Shown here: piece after piece, positions 1-8,114 of the stretch
How the letters are laid out: every line of letters starts with the position of its first letter
How positions within the stretch are numbered: the stretch's first letter is position 1
Assembly: GCA_035513175.1 (NCBI GenBank)
Contig: DATKCN010000014.1
Location: forward strand, 1 to 11,444
From: DATKCN01 sp035513175
GTDB lineage: Bacteria; Chloroflexota; Chloroflexia; Thermomicrobiales; CFX8
Direction of reading: 5' to 3'
Length of the DNA stretch: 11,444 bases
Notes under the pieces: model-generated
Databases searched by the model: none
Told to the model about the DNA's origin: nothing
The model's input: only the letters and a program-made list of their open reading frames with translations
Position numbers and translations under genes: made by a program

Positions 1-1617
1 CGCGATGGCCGCGCCCGCGCTGAACAGATGGCCGCGCCGCGCGTAGACCCAGGTCAGAGCCACTGCTTCCGCCGCCCAGATCATCGGCACGACCTCGCCG
101 CCGAGCTGGACGGGGACGGCCACGCTGAGCGCCGCGATGCCGGAGCCCGCCGCCAGCAGCCCGAACGGATGCCGCTCGCCCTCCCGCCGCAGGAAGAAGG
201 TCGCTAGCCCCACGTGCGCTATCCCAAGCACGACCAGGAATAGTCCCCGCCAGCCCTCGCGCTCCCCATCCAGCACGGTGAACCCGGCCCAAACCGCAAA
301 TACGGCGTTGGCCGTCAGCAATGTCGCCGACGTAGGACGCAGGTCATTGGTCCGCAACCGAAACTCTTCGCCGCCGGCCGCGACGGCGTGAATCAGCCAG
401 AAGCCGCCCAGCGCGACCAGCCCCCAGGCAATCGGCGCGTCGCCGGCCAGCCAGTCGCCGAGCTGCGGCGCGGTGAGGAGGAACGCGCCCATCGGCAGCC
501 AGGACCAGGAGTGGTACAGGCTGATGGCGGCGGTGGCAACCAGCGCGACGGCAATGAACGCGATGACGGAGAGGGACGGGTCCGCTCCCAGAACCGGTGG
601 AGCCGCCAGCACCGCCACCAGCCCGTAGCCCGCCACGACCTGCGAGCGGGAGCGGATGGCGACGACGGCGGCAATCGCCGCGCTGGCCATGGCGCCGAGC
701 AGCCCGACCTCGATGGCCACGAGATCGTAGAAGTTGGTCGCGGCGAACAGCGACAGGCTCATCACGGCCAGGCCGACCGCCAGCAGGACGTGACCGAAGA
801 CGCGCTCGCGGCGCTCGAAGAACCATGCCCCGCCGCCCAGCATGACGGCGCTCGCGGCCACGCCGATCAGCACGCGGCCTCCCGGGCCGATCCAATCGCG
901 GCTGAAGGCCAGGCTCAGGAAGAAGACGGCCCCCACCAGGATCGCCAGCCCACCGACCAGCGCCAGCACCCGGCCGCTGAGCAGCTCTTCCAGGTCGGCG
1001 CCGGACCAGCGCCGGTCGCTGACGGGGTAGGCCCGCGTCTCCCAATCCAACGGCTCCGTCGCAGGCTGGCCCACCGGCCGCTCGACGGGGGGCGCGTCCG
1101 GTCCGGCCGGCTGGGCAACAGCCGGGGCGGACACGGGCTGCTCGCGGGGAGGCGGCTCGCGAACGGGTTGGGGCTGGACGGCCCGGCTGCGCAGCTCTGT
1201 CTCCGCCGCCAGCAGCCGCGCCTCGAGTTGCGCGACGCGGCGCGCGGCTCGGGCGATCCGCGAGTGGGATGCCAGGAAGCTGGCCGCCAGCGCAACGATC
1301 ACCAGCGCCAGCGCCAGGGGTTCCGCGCCGCCGATCACCATCAGAAGCAGGATGCTGGTCGCGATGATCGCCAGCATCGTCTCGGCCAGCAGGCTGTCGC
1401 CTGGCGCTTCGACCGGCTGCTGCCAGCGCGCCTGGGGCACGACGAGCTCGCCGCGGCGCGCCCGCTCCAGCAGCGTCTCGTACGGCGTGCCGCTCCGCTC
1501 GGCCACCTGCCGCAGGTGCTGCTCGACATGTGTGCGGGGCCGCCCGCAGCCGGGGCAGAAGCTCGCCGCGTCCGCCATCATCGTCCCGCAATCAGGGCAC
1601 TGGACCGTGAGCGACAT
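1..1617 (-). CDS. DUF2339 family multi-pass membrane protein with N-terminal zinc ribbon (3' end outside window)
   Basis: The frame reads without a stop from the ATG at 1617 to the window edge, giving 539 residues of a longer protein. Residues 7-25 form a zinc ribbon with Cys7, Cys10, Cys21 and Cys24 (CPDCG and CPGCG). Residues about 78-117 hold two hydrophobic segments. A charged, probably coiled-coil stretch (about 118-145) and a Pro-rich linker (about 148-190) follow. From about 210 the DUF2339 core begins: LLSGRVLALVGGLAILVGAV, then a FSRDWIGPGGR segment and many alternating hydrophobic helices. The family (COG5373/PF10101) consists of large predicted inner-membrane proteins without an established function. 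The start is supported by GGAGG four bases upstream. It lies 300 bp beyond the last M81 gene and is probably a separate unit. The family call is firm; the role is unknown. Confidence 0.85.
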   Translation of the reverse strand, partial: MSLTVQCPDCGTMMADAASFCPGCGRPRTHVEQHLRQVAERSGTPYETLLERARRGELVVPQARWQQPVEAPGDSLLAETMLAIIATSILLLMVIGGAEPLALALVIVALAASFLASHSRIARAARRVAQLEARLLAAETELRSRAVQPQPVREPPPREQPVSAPAVAQPAGPDAPPVERPVGQPATEPLDWETRAYPVSDRRWSGADLEELLSGRVLALVGGLAILVGAVFFLSLAFSRDWIGPGGRVLIGVAASAVMLGGGAWFFERRERVFGHVLLAVGLAVMSLSLFAATNFYDLVAIEVGLLGAMASAAIAAVVAIRSRSQVVAGYGLVAVLAAPPVLGADPSLSVIAFIAVALVATAAISLYHSWSWLPMGAFLLTAPQLGDWLAGDAPIAWGLVALGGFWLIHAVAAGGEEFRLRTNDLRPTSATLLTANAVFAVWAGFTVLDGEREGWRGLFLVVLGIAHVGLATFFLRREGERHPFGLLAAGSGIAALSVAVPVQLGGEVVPMIWAAEAVALTWVYARRGHLFSAGAAIA

Positions 1618-1653
1618 TCAACCTCCGAGAAGACGCGGATTCTCCGTCGCACC

Positions 1654-1782
1654 TAAGGGGCACATGGCAACGTGCTCGGTCGGACGACATCGGAGCGGGA
1701 TCGACAGTGCGGCGTTCGGCGCGTCGTCGCGACTCAACCGGGTCACGCATCCAGCCGGGCACATTGCCACGTGCCCCTACGA
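1654..1782. repeat. Inverted pair of REP-like elements in the gap 1618-1917
   Basis: The arms 1656-1675 (AGGGGCACATGGCAACGTGC) and 1759-1778 are inverted copies matching at 18 of 20 positions, separated by 83 bases. In a minus-strand transcript both mismatches become G-U pairs. Each arm can also fold alone: GGGCAC and GTGCCC enclose an eight-base loop in the 1759-1778 copy. On the minus strand that copy is preceded by GTAG (1780-1777), giving the GTAGGGGC head also found in the repeats beside the transposase at 9880-10413. The layout resembles a BIME, two REPs in opposite orientation. The rest of the gap (1783-1917) holds no gene I can support; its end carries a short TAGCGCG duplication at the M81 stop codon. 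Confidence 0.6.
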
Positions 1783-1917
1783 CAGCCGCGATGTTCCGCC
1801 AGGCGCCGGGTGAAACAGTATGAGAGGTATCGTACCGCGTACGCGGAATCGAGCGCACAACGCATGAACGCGCCTGCTCGCAGCCCGTGTCCCGACGCTC
1901 GTGTCACGCGCTACGCG

Positions 1918-3396
1918 CTACACGTCTCTCGCCACTCCCTCATCCAGCGGCCAGATCGGGCGATTGATGCGCAGGTAATCGAACGCCTTCAGGTTCGACG
2001 TCGTCCAGCCAGGCGGATCGGTGCGGATAATGCGCGCCGCGAGCGCTTCGAACCCGGCCAGGAAGTGGTTTTGCGACTTCAGCGCCACGATCTTGTAGCG
2101 CGTCACGTCGATGCCGTGCAGCAGGAACAACTCCCCGTCAATCGTCTGATTGCTCTCGGAGCCGACGATCACGTCCACCCCGCTGACGACGAGCCGGGCC
2201 ATCTTCCCCAGGTTGCGCCTGCCGCCGCGTCCCATCGGCGATTGTGTGATGAACTGCCCGTCCGTCACGCACTTCACGTAGGCGCGCGTCTCGACCGGCG
2301 CGCCCAGCATGGCCGGGTCTGTCTTCCCGCCGATACGGGCCTCGATCGTCGCGCCCGGACCGGCCGCGTGCGCCTGCGCTGCGGTCTCCGGGTCGTAGAT
2401 GAAGCCAAAGGCCGCTTCCGCCAGCCCGGCGTCGAGCATGGCCCGCAACAGGTGTGTGCCGTCGCCCGGCGAGCCGCCGCCGGGGTTGTCCGACACCTCG
2501 GCGATGACGGCCGGCCCGCCGTCGGTGGCCAGCGCCTGGCGGATCGCCTCCTCCGGCAGCGGCAGGTTGGCGAGAAAACGGTCGCGCGTCTCCCAGACGC
2601 GCGTCGCGACAGCCTTGGCCGCCTCCCGCGCCAGCGCCGCGTCGCCGTCCGCGATCGCCATGACGCTGGTCGAGATGATCGGCACGTCGGTATGCGGGTA
2701 GCCGTGGATGAAGGTCACGTCGATGACGCCGTCGCGCTTCTCCCACTCCCAGCATCGCTCGTTGATCTCCCGCGCCGGGCCGTGGAAGGAGGTCGTCGGC
2801 GCGATCGTCATCGGCAGCACTTCCAGATGCATGACCGGCTGGACCTCGCCCTTCAGCGTCTGTACCGCCAGCTCGATCGCCTCGTAGCCCCGCTCGTATC
2901 CGTCGACGTGCGGGTACTCGTGGACCGTGAGCAGCGCCGTCGCCTGCTCGATCATCGTCGCGGTCGAGTGGCAATGCAGGTCGAGCGTGGCGATCAGCGG
3001 CACATCCGGTCCGACCAGCTCGCGCACGGCCTTGAGAATCGTGCCCTCCAGGTCGTCGACCCCCTCGGCGGAGCCCGCCCCATGCAGCGCGAGGCAGACG
3101 GCGTCAATCTCACCGGCGGCGCGGATGGCGGCCAGCAGCTCGTCGCGCATCCGCTCGAATGCGGCCCGTTCGATTGTTCCGGACGGGTGCGCCTGCGCCG
3201 CGAAGGTCGGCACGATCTCGACGTCCAGATCGGCGCCCGCGACGATCATCCCGCCCAGATAGGTGCGCGCCCCGCCGTACTGGTCGACGATGGCCGCTCC
3301 ATGGAACCACCCCTGTCGCTGGAACTCCTCCACCGGCGTCGGCGGCCCGAACATCGTGTTTGTCTCGTGACTGAGCTGTCCGATGGCGATGCGCAT
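1918..3396 (-). CDS. M81 family metallopeptidase (MlrC-like), paralogue 1
   Basis: This 492-residue protein has the two-domain layout of MEROPS M81: an N-terminal metallopeptidase domain (PF07364, about 1-300) and an MlrC C-terminal domain (PF07171, about 310-480). Family landmarks are SHETNT at 9-14, ALHGAG at 103-108, LDLH at 138-141, YPH at 161-163, and a DNPGGG loop at 303-308. Glu11, His105, Asp139, His141 and His163 have the same spacing as the zinc and catalytic residues I recall for microcystinase C. There is no signal peptide, so it is probably cytoplasmic. GGAGG lies five bases before the ATG. It differs from its two neighbours around the metal site: Cys142-His143 replaces Gly-Asn, and HEYPHVDGYERG replaces HLYPHTDMYERG. 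It is the last gene of the probable operon. The family is certain; hydrolysis of a non-standard peptide is inferred. Confidence 0.92.
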   Translation of the reverse strand: MRIAIGQLSHETNTMFGPPTPVEEFQRQGWFHGAAIVDQYGGARTYLGGMIVAGADLDVEIVPTFAAQAHPSGTIERAAFERMRDELLAAIRAAGEIDAVCLALHGAGSAEGVDDLEGTILKAVRELVGPDVPLIATLDLHCHSTATMIEQATALLTVHEYPHVDGYERGYEAIELAVQTLKGEVQPVMHLEVLPMTIAPTTSFHGPAREINERCWEWEKRDGVIDVTFIHGYPHTDVPIISTSVMAIADGDAALAREAAKAVATRVWETRDRFLANLPLPEEAIRQALATDGGPAVIAEVSDNPGGGSPGDGTHLLRAMLDAGLAEAAFGFIYDPETAAQAHAAGPGATIEARIGGKTDPAMLGAPVETRAYVKCVTDGQFITQSPMGRGGRRNLGKMARLVVSGVDVIVGSESNQTIDGELFLLHGIDVTRYKIVALKSQNHFLAGFEALAARIIRTDPPGWTTSNLKAFDYLRINRPIWPLDEGVARDV

Positions 3397-3425
3397 GTGT
3401 TCCTCCAGCGTTGAGTGCGAAGTCG

Positions 3426-3486
3426 GGACGCGGAGAACCCCACCCCCAGCCCCTCACGTGCTGCGGCGCCCCGACGCGGAGGGGAA
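3426..3486. repeat. C-rich palindromic intergenic repeat, copy A
   Basis: Between the second and third M81 genes of the transcript, the plus strand carries AACCCCACCCCCAGCCCCTC followed by acgtgctgcggcgccccg. This closely matches the minus strand of the 8115-8195 element and lies in the opposite orientation to it. The GACGCGGAG motif occurs at both ends (3427-3435 and 3473-3481). Copy A lacks the second long palindromic arm of the 8115-8195 copy, so only a short stem (CCCCTC with GAGGGG) can form. No T-run follows the fold, so it is not an intrinsic terminator. The element lies just upstream of the ribosome binding site of the gene starting at 3396. Confidence 0.6.
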
Positions 3487-3521
3487 ACTCGGCGTCATGA
3501 TCGGGGTGTTTCCACCATTTC

Positions 3522-4997
3522 CTACTCCCTGCTCTCTGCTCCCTCATCAAACGGCCACATCGGCCGTGGAATCCGCTCGTATGGAAAGAGCGAGAAATCG
3601 TTGGTCGTCGCGCCGGGGGTGTCGGTGCGGATGATCCTCGCCGCCACCGGCTCGAACCCGGCGCGGAAATGCTGACTCGACTTCAGCGCCACGATCTTGT
3701 AGCGGCTCACGTCGACGCCGTGCAGCAGGAACAGCTCCGGATCGAAGGTTTGCTGGCGGGACGACGCGACAATGATGTCCAGCCCGCCGACGACCAGCCG
3801 CGCCGTCCGGCCAAGCTCGACTCGCCTGCCCCGGCCCATGGCGCTCTGCATGATGAACTGGCCGTCGGTGAGCGCCTTGACGTAGGCCGTCACGTCGGCG
3901 GGGGCGCCGTGCAGCGCGTCCGTCTTGCCGCCGACGCGGGCCACGATGGTTGAGCTTACCCCCGCCGCGTGCGCCTGCTCGACCGTCTCGACATCGTAGA
4001 TGAAGCCGAAGGCGGCGTCGCTGAGGTTCGCCGCCAGCATCGCCTTCAGCAGGTGCGTGCCGTCCCCCGCGGCGCCACCGCCAGGGTTGTCGGAGGTTTC
4101 GGCGATGACGACCGGCCCGCCGTCAGTGTCGAGCGCCTGCCGGATGGCTTCATCAGGCTTCGGCAGCTCCTGCCGGAAGTCGTCGCGCAGCTCCCAGACG
4201 CGGCGGGCAACGTCCTTCGCCGCCCGCTCGGCCAAATCCTCGTCGCCGTTCGTCGTCACGACGACCGTGATACCCACGTCCGGCGTGTCGGTGTAGGGGA
4301 AACCGTGAAAGAAGGTTGCGTCGACCACGCCGGGGCCGGACTCCCACTCGGCGCAGTGCTCGTTGATCGACCGCGCCGGGTGGATCGCCGTCGCGGCAGC
4401 CTGCGCCAGCATCGACAGGTGAGCCAGGCGCGTAACCGGTCGGATCTCGCCGTTGACAATGCGTTGCGCCAGCTCGACGGCCTCGATGCCCCGCTCGTAC
4501 ATGTCCGTGTGCGGGTAGAGGTGGCAGCCCAGCAGCACGTTGCTATTGTCGACCATGCGCTGCGTGATGTTGCCGTGCAGGTCCAGCGTGACGACGATCG
4601 GCACGTCCGGCCCGACCAGCGCCCGGACTTCCCGCAGCAGCGCACCTTCGAAGTCGTCCGCGCCTTCAGCGACGCCCGCGCCGTGCATGGCCAGGCAGAC
4701 CGCGTCGACCGGCAACACCGCGCGCAACCCGCCGATCAGCTCGTCCCGCAGCCGCTCGAAGGCTTCGCGCGAGATGGTCCCGTACGGCTGGGTCGAGGAG
4801 TAGAAGGTTGGCGCGACCTCGATCCCCAGGCGCGCCGCCGCCTCGATCATCCCGCCCAGGTCGCTACGGACGCCGGTGTGGGCGTCCAGCAGCCCCTGAC
4901 CGCTCTGCCAGGCCGAGCGCTGAAAATCCGCGAGCTCTGTCTTGCCCGCGCAGAACGTGTTGGTCTCGTGCGAGACCCCGCCGATGGCTATGCGCAT
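3522..4997 (-). CDS. M81 family metallopeptidase (MlrC-like), paralogue 2
   Basis: This is a 491-residue M81 protein that aligns without gaps to its neighbours over at least the first 170 residues. Glu11 (in SHETNTF), His105, Asp139-x-His141 (LDLHGN), and His163 in HLYPHTDMYERG form the expected metal site. DNPGGG at 303-308 marks the end of the first domain. In residues 101-170 it matches paralogue 3 at 53 of 70 positions and paralogue 1 at 42 of 70, so it is closer to paralogue 3. Tyr235 (HGFPYTD) replaces the His found there in both paralogues. AGGAGG sits five bases before the ATG, a strong ribosome binding site. It is 108 bp from the preceding gene and 125 bp from the following one. Its last codons run into a purine micro-repeat (GGGAGCAGAGAGCAGGGAG) ending in TAG. 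Confidence 0.92.
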   Translation of the reverse strand: MRIAIGGVSHETNTFCAGKTELADFQRSAWQSGQGLLDAHTGVRSDLGGMIEAAARLGIEVAPTFYSSTQPYGTISREAFERLRDELIGGLRAVLPVDAVCLAMHGAGVAEGADDFEGALLREVRALVGPDVPIVVTLDLHGNITQRMVDNSNVLLGCHLYPHTDMYERGIEAVELAQRIVNGEIRPVTRLAHLSMLAQAAATAIHPARSINEHCAEWESGPGVVDATFFHGFPYTDTPDVGITVVVTTNGDEDLAERAAKDVARRVWELRDDFRQELPKPDEAIRQALDTDGGPVVIAETSDNPGGGAAGDGTHLLKAMLAANLSDAAFGFIYDVETVEQAHAAGVSSTIVARVGGKTDALHGAPADVTAYVKALTDGQFIMQSAMGRGRRVELGRTARLVVGGLDIIVASSRQQTFDPELFLLHGVDVSRYKIVALKSSQHFRAGFEPVAARIIRTDTPGATTNDFSLFPYERIPRPMWPFDEGAESRE

Positions 4998-5105
4998 GTG
5001 GTCCTCCTGTCGAGCGGGTAGGAGTCAGGTTTTACGGAGAGAGGCTCGTGACGTGTCGCTCACCTCTCCATCCAGGGACATCGTGAGACGTGGCCTTCCA
5101 ACCCT

Positions 5106-6581
5106 CTAACCGCTACCCGCTACCCGCTCGTCAAACGGCCACACCGGCCGTCGCAGCCGCTTGAACGGCATCGTGTTGAGGTTCGACGACGTCGAGCCGG
5201 GGGTGTCGGCGCGGATGATGGTTCCGGCCAGATGCTCGAACCCTGCCCGGAAGTGCTGCTGCGACTTGATGCCGACGAGCGCGTAGCGGCTGATGTCGAT
5301 GCCGTGCAGGACGAACACCTCGCTGTCCAGCGTCTGCGTGCGCACCGAGGAGACCAGCACGTCGACGTTGCCGATCACCAGCCGCGCCATTTTCCCCAGG
5401 TTCACCTTCGCGCCCGCGCCCATCGGCGTCGAGTAAACGAACCGGCCGTCGGTCAGACACTTCACGTAGGCGCTGGTCTCGATCGGCGCGCCGTGCAGGT
5501 CGTCCGACTTCGCGCCGAGCGAGATGTCGATCGTCGCGCCGACTCCGGCCTCGTGCGCCTGCGAGGCGACCGCCGGGTCGAAGATGAAGCCGAAGCAGGA
5601 GCCGGGAGCATCGGCCTCCAGCATGGCGCGCAGCAGGTGCGTGCCGTCGCCCGGCGCGCCGCCGCCGGGGTTGTCGCTCACCTCGGCGATCACGACCGGC
5701 CGCGACTCGGCAGCCAGCGCCTGCCGCACAGCCGACGGCCCGTCCGGCAGCGCAACGATGAACTGCTCCCGCGCCTCCCAGATGCGGCGCGCCACCGCCT
5801 TCGCCGCGCGCGCGGCCAGTTCCGGGTCGTCGTTCGTCGTCGCCACGACCGAGGCGCAGATGCCGGGAATGTCGGTGTGCGGGAAGCCGTGCACGAACGA
5901 GACGTCGACCACGCCGGGTCCCGATTCCCACTCCCAGCACAGCTCGTTGATCTCCTTCGCCGGGGACAGCATCGTCGTCGATGGCGGCAGGACCATGTCC
6001 AGAATCTCCATGTGCATCGTTGGCTTCAGCCTGCCGTCGACGATCTCCTTCGCCAGCTCGACCGCCTCCACGCCCCGCTCGTACATGTCGGTGTGCGGGT
6101 AAAGGTGACAGTTGAGCAGCACCGACGCGTGCCGGGCCATGGTCTGCGTCTGGTTGCCGTGCAGGTCCAGCGTGACGACGATCGGCAGGTCCGGCCCGAC
6201 GACCTCGCGGATCTCCCCCAGCAGCGTGCCCTCCAGGTCGTCGATGCCCTCGGCCACGCCCGCGCCGTGCAGCGCGAGGCACAGCGCGTCGATCTCCCCT
6301 GCCACGCGGATGCCGTCAAGCAGCGTGTCGCGGATCTCCTCGTACGCCGCGCGGGCGATGGTGGCCGACGGCTCGGTCGAGGTTGCCAGGGTCGGGTAGA
6401 CCTCAATGCCCAGCCGCTCGGCGGCGTCCAGCATCCCGCCCAGGCTGTCCCGCACCCCGCGATGGACGGCGAGCATGTCCACCCCCTCGACCCAATGGCG
6501 CTCCCTGAACGCCTCGACCGATGTCGTTCCGGTCCGGAACGTGTTCGTCTCGTGAGCGAACTCACCGATGGCTATGCGCAT
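5106..6581 (-). CDS. M81 family metallopeptidase (MlrC-like), paralogue 3
   Basis: This 491-residue M81 protein is the first of the three in transcription order. It has AHETNTF at 9-15, ALHGAG at 103-108, LDLHGN at 138-143, HLYPHTDMYERG at 159-170, His235 in HGFPHTD, and DNPGGG near 303. All five expected metal and catalytic positions (Glu11, His105, Asp139, His141, His163) are kept. No signal peptide is seen, so it should act on peptides already inside the cell. Unlike the other two copies, it lacks a GGAGG-type ribosome binding site. The best candidate is GAGG at 6592-6589, seven bases before the ATG, which lies inside the edge of a palindromic repeat. The coding end is a tandem of GCGGGTA-like units (GGGTAGCGGGTAGCGGTTAG). 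Its substrate is not shown by the sequence. Confidence 0.92.
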   Translation of the reverse strand: MRIAIGEFAHETNTFRTGTTSVEAFRERHWVEGVDMLAVHRGVRDSLGGMLDAAERLGIEVYPTLATSTEPSATIARAAYEEIRDTLLDGIRVAGEIDALCLALHGAGVAEGIDDLEGTLLGEIREVVGPDLPIVVTLDLHGNQTQTMARHASVLLNCHLYPHTDMYERGVEAVELAKEIVDGRLKPTMHMEILDMVLPPSTTMLSPAKEINELCWEWESGPGVVDVSFVHGFPHTDIPGICASVVATTNDDPELAARAAKAVARRIWEAREQFIVALPDGPSAVRQALAAESRPVVIAEVSDNPGGGAPGDGTHLLRAMLEADAPGSCFGFIFDPAVASQAHEAGVGATIDISLGAKSDDLHGAPIETSAYVKCLTDGRFVYSTPMGAGAKVNLGKMARLVIGNVDVLVSSVRTQTLDSEVFVLHGIDISRYALVGIKSQQHFRAGFEHLAGTIIRADTPGSTSSNLNTMPFKRLRRPVWPFDERVAGSG

Positions 6582-6585
6582 GAGC

Positions 6586-6748
6586 GGACCTCACCCCCCG
6601 GCCCCCTCTCCTATGAGGAGAGGGGGAGCCTGTGCCGGCAGAACGGCTGCCGTTCCCAACCAATGCCAATGTCCCAATCCCCAATCTCCCCCTCAAGTGC
6701 TGCCGCACTCCGTACCGGGGAGGGGGCAGGGGGGTGGGGTTCACTCCC
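6586..6748. repeat. C-rich palindromic intergenic repeat, copy B (inverted pair with hairpin)
   Basis: This gap between the serine hydrolase and M81 paralogue 3 is almost filled by repeat sequence. Its left end (CCTCACCCCCCGGCCCCCT) and the reverse complement of its right end (AACCCCACCCCCCTGCCCCC) are similar, so the element has terminal inverted repeats. At 6602-6612 and 6616-6626 a perfect 11-bp stem (CCCCCTCTCCT with AGGAGAGGGGG) closes a three-base loop. Bases 6684-6711 (ctcaagtgctgccgcactcc region) match copy C. The right end overlaps the TGA stop of the serine hydrolase, and the left end supplies the GAGG before the next gene. No U-run follows the hairpin in the transcript, so I do not call it a terminator. 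Confidence 0.6.
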
Positions 6749-8084
6749 GAAACGCCAGCCGCGACTCGTACCGAATGAACCGCACGCTGCCATCCTCGTG
6801 CAGGATGAAGTCGCACAGCATGCCCTCCTCGCGGCCTTCAGTCGCCATGAAGATACGGTCGCTGACCGGCTTGAAGTCGACCGGCGGGTAGGCGACCATC
6901 TCGTTGGTCGAGATGCTGATCGAACTGGACTGAACGCGCAAGCCGCCATCGTGCTCGGCGACCGTGATCTCCGACAGCGGATTCGTGTAGCGCCCCGCGA
7001 AGCGCGCCAGGTCGTCGCCGGACATGGAGATGAGATCCGGGTCACGATCCGCCAGCCCCGCGACGTGCTCCAGCAACCAGCGTTCGATTGGACGAATCGC
7101 CGCGCCGCCGTAGAGGCTGTTGGTGAAGATGGCCCACGCGACGCCTTTCTCGGGCTCGATCATGTTCTTGGTGATGAAGCCGTTGGTGCCGCCGGAGTGG
7201 TTGAGCACCTTCGTGCCGTCGATGTACTGGATGCGCCAGCCGAGCCCCCACTCGTCGCTGAAGTTGGCTGCCCTGCGCTGCGTCGTCTGCATCGCCAGCC
7301 GCGAGTCCTCGCTGATGACCTGCGCGCCGCTCAGCCCGAGGTGGAAGCGATCGAACTCCAGCACGTCGGCCACCGGCGCGTGGATGCCACCGGCGGGCCC
7401 GACCGCGCGGTGCAGCCAGAATTCCCGCGCCACCACGATGTCATCATCGCCGGGCTTCTCCGGCGTGTGACCGACGGCGTGCGGGTAGGAGAAAACCTCG
7501 TGCGGCAGGTAGAACGAGCGCTCCAGCCCCAGCGGCTTCAACACCCGCTCGCGCATGGCGTTTTCGAACGTCTGGCCGGTCACCTTCTCGATGATGCGTC
7601 CAGCCAGGTTGAAGCCGCTGTTGGTGTAGGCCCACAGCTCGCCCGGCGCGTACATCTGCGTCAGCTCGGCGATGCCCTCCACCGAGCGGGCCAGCGCCTC
7701 TTCGCCCCAGCCGAAGTCATCGAAGTAGTCGCCCCAGATGCCGCTCTGGTGGGTCACGAGATGGCGCACCACGATCTTCCCCAGTGCCGCTTCGTCCTGC
7801 AGCCGTAGCTCCGGCAGATAGTCGCTCACCAGCGCGTCGAGGTCCACCTTGCCCTCGTCCACCAGCGACATCAGCAGCGTCGTCGTATACACCTTCGAGT
7901 TCGAGCCGATCTGAAACAACGAGTCAGGGCGCAGGGGGTACATCGTCTCCAGGCTCGTTACGCCGAACGCCGCCGTCTCAACCTCGCCATCGCGCAACAC
8001 GCCGATGGCGAGCCCCGGCACGCCCCACCGTTCCCGCGCACTCTCCGCGACTTCACCAAGTTCCCGCATGAAGTCCGAACCCAT
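6741..8084 (-). CDS. Serine hydrolase of the beta-lactamase / penicillin-binding protein fold (class C-like, PF00144)
   Basis: With the ATG at 8084 the protein has 447 residues. A GGGAGG Shine-Dalgarno sequence nine bases upstream favours this start over an in-frame ATG at 8117. The nucleophile motif is Ser61-Asn-Ser-Lys64, the second is Tyr153-Thr-Asn155 (in YTNSGFNLAG), and the third is His296-Ser-Gly-Gly299, the HxGG form common in esterases and peptidases of this fold. The catalytic domain covers about 12-345. The C-terminal 100 residues resemble the small beta-barrel extension of such proteins. No signal peptide is visible, which argues for a cytoplasmic hydrolase rather than a cell-wall PBP or an exported beta-lactamase. 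Its place between a D-aminoacylase homologue and three M81 peptidases suggests a D-amino peptide or ester substrate. That is inference; the fold alone does not give the substrate. Confidence 0.88.
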   Translation of the reverse strand: MGSDFMRELGEVAESARERWGVPGLAIGVLRDGEVETAAFGVTSLETMYPLRPDSLFQIGSNSKVYTTTLLMSLVDEGKVDLDALVSDYLPELRLQDEAALGKIVVRHLVTHQSGIWGDYFDDFGWGEEALARSVEGIAELTQMYAPGELWAYTNSGFNLAGRIIEKVTGQTFENAMRERVLKPLGLERSFYLPHEVFSYPHAVGHTPEKPGDDDIVVAREFWLHRAVGPAGGIHAPVADVLEFDRFHLGLSGAQVISEDSRLAMQTTQRRAANFSDEWGLGWRIQYIDGTKVLNHSGGTNGFITKNMIEPEKGVAWAIFTNSLYGGAAIRPIERWLLEHVAGLADRDPDLISMSGDDLARFAGRYTNPLSEITVAEHDGGLRVQSSSISISTNEMVAYPPVDFKPVSDRIFMATEGREEGMLCDFILHEDGSVRFIRYESRLAFRE

Positions 8085-8114
8085 GCACCTTGCCCTCCCG
8101 GAGTGACCAGCCCT

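Noticed and set aside
344..1656. Long open frames on both strands (344-1591 minus, 388-1656 plus) over the DUF2339 gene
   Set aside because: The frame from 1617 to the edge gives the zinc ribbon, membrane helices and DUF2339 core; the others give Arg- and Ala-rich sequence without domains.
5036..5069. A bulged stem-loop after M81 paralogue 3 (GGAGAG with CTCTCC around GTGA and TCAC)
   Set aside because: The stems are short, the bulge is six bases, and no U-run follows on the transcript side, so a terminator is not supported.
5232..7808. An 858-codon open frame on the plus strand, and similar long plus-strand frames such as 1672-3414 and 8103-9950
   Set aside because: They run antisense through genes with clear family motifs. 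Their translations are rich in Arg, Asp, His, Val and Gln with no recognisable domain, as expected of frames opposite GC-rich coding sequence.
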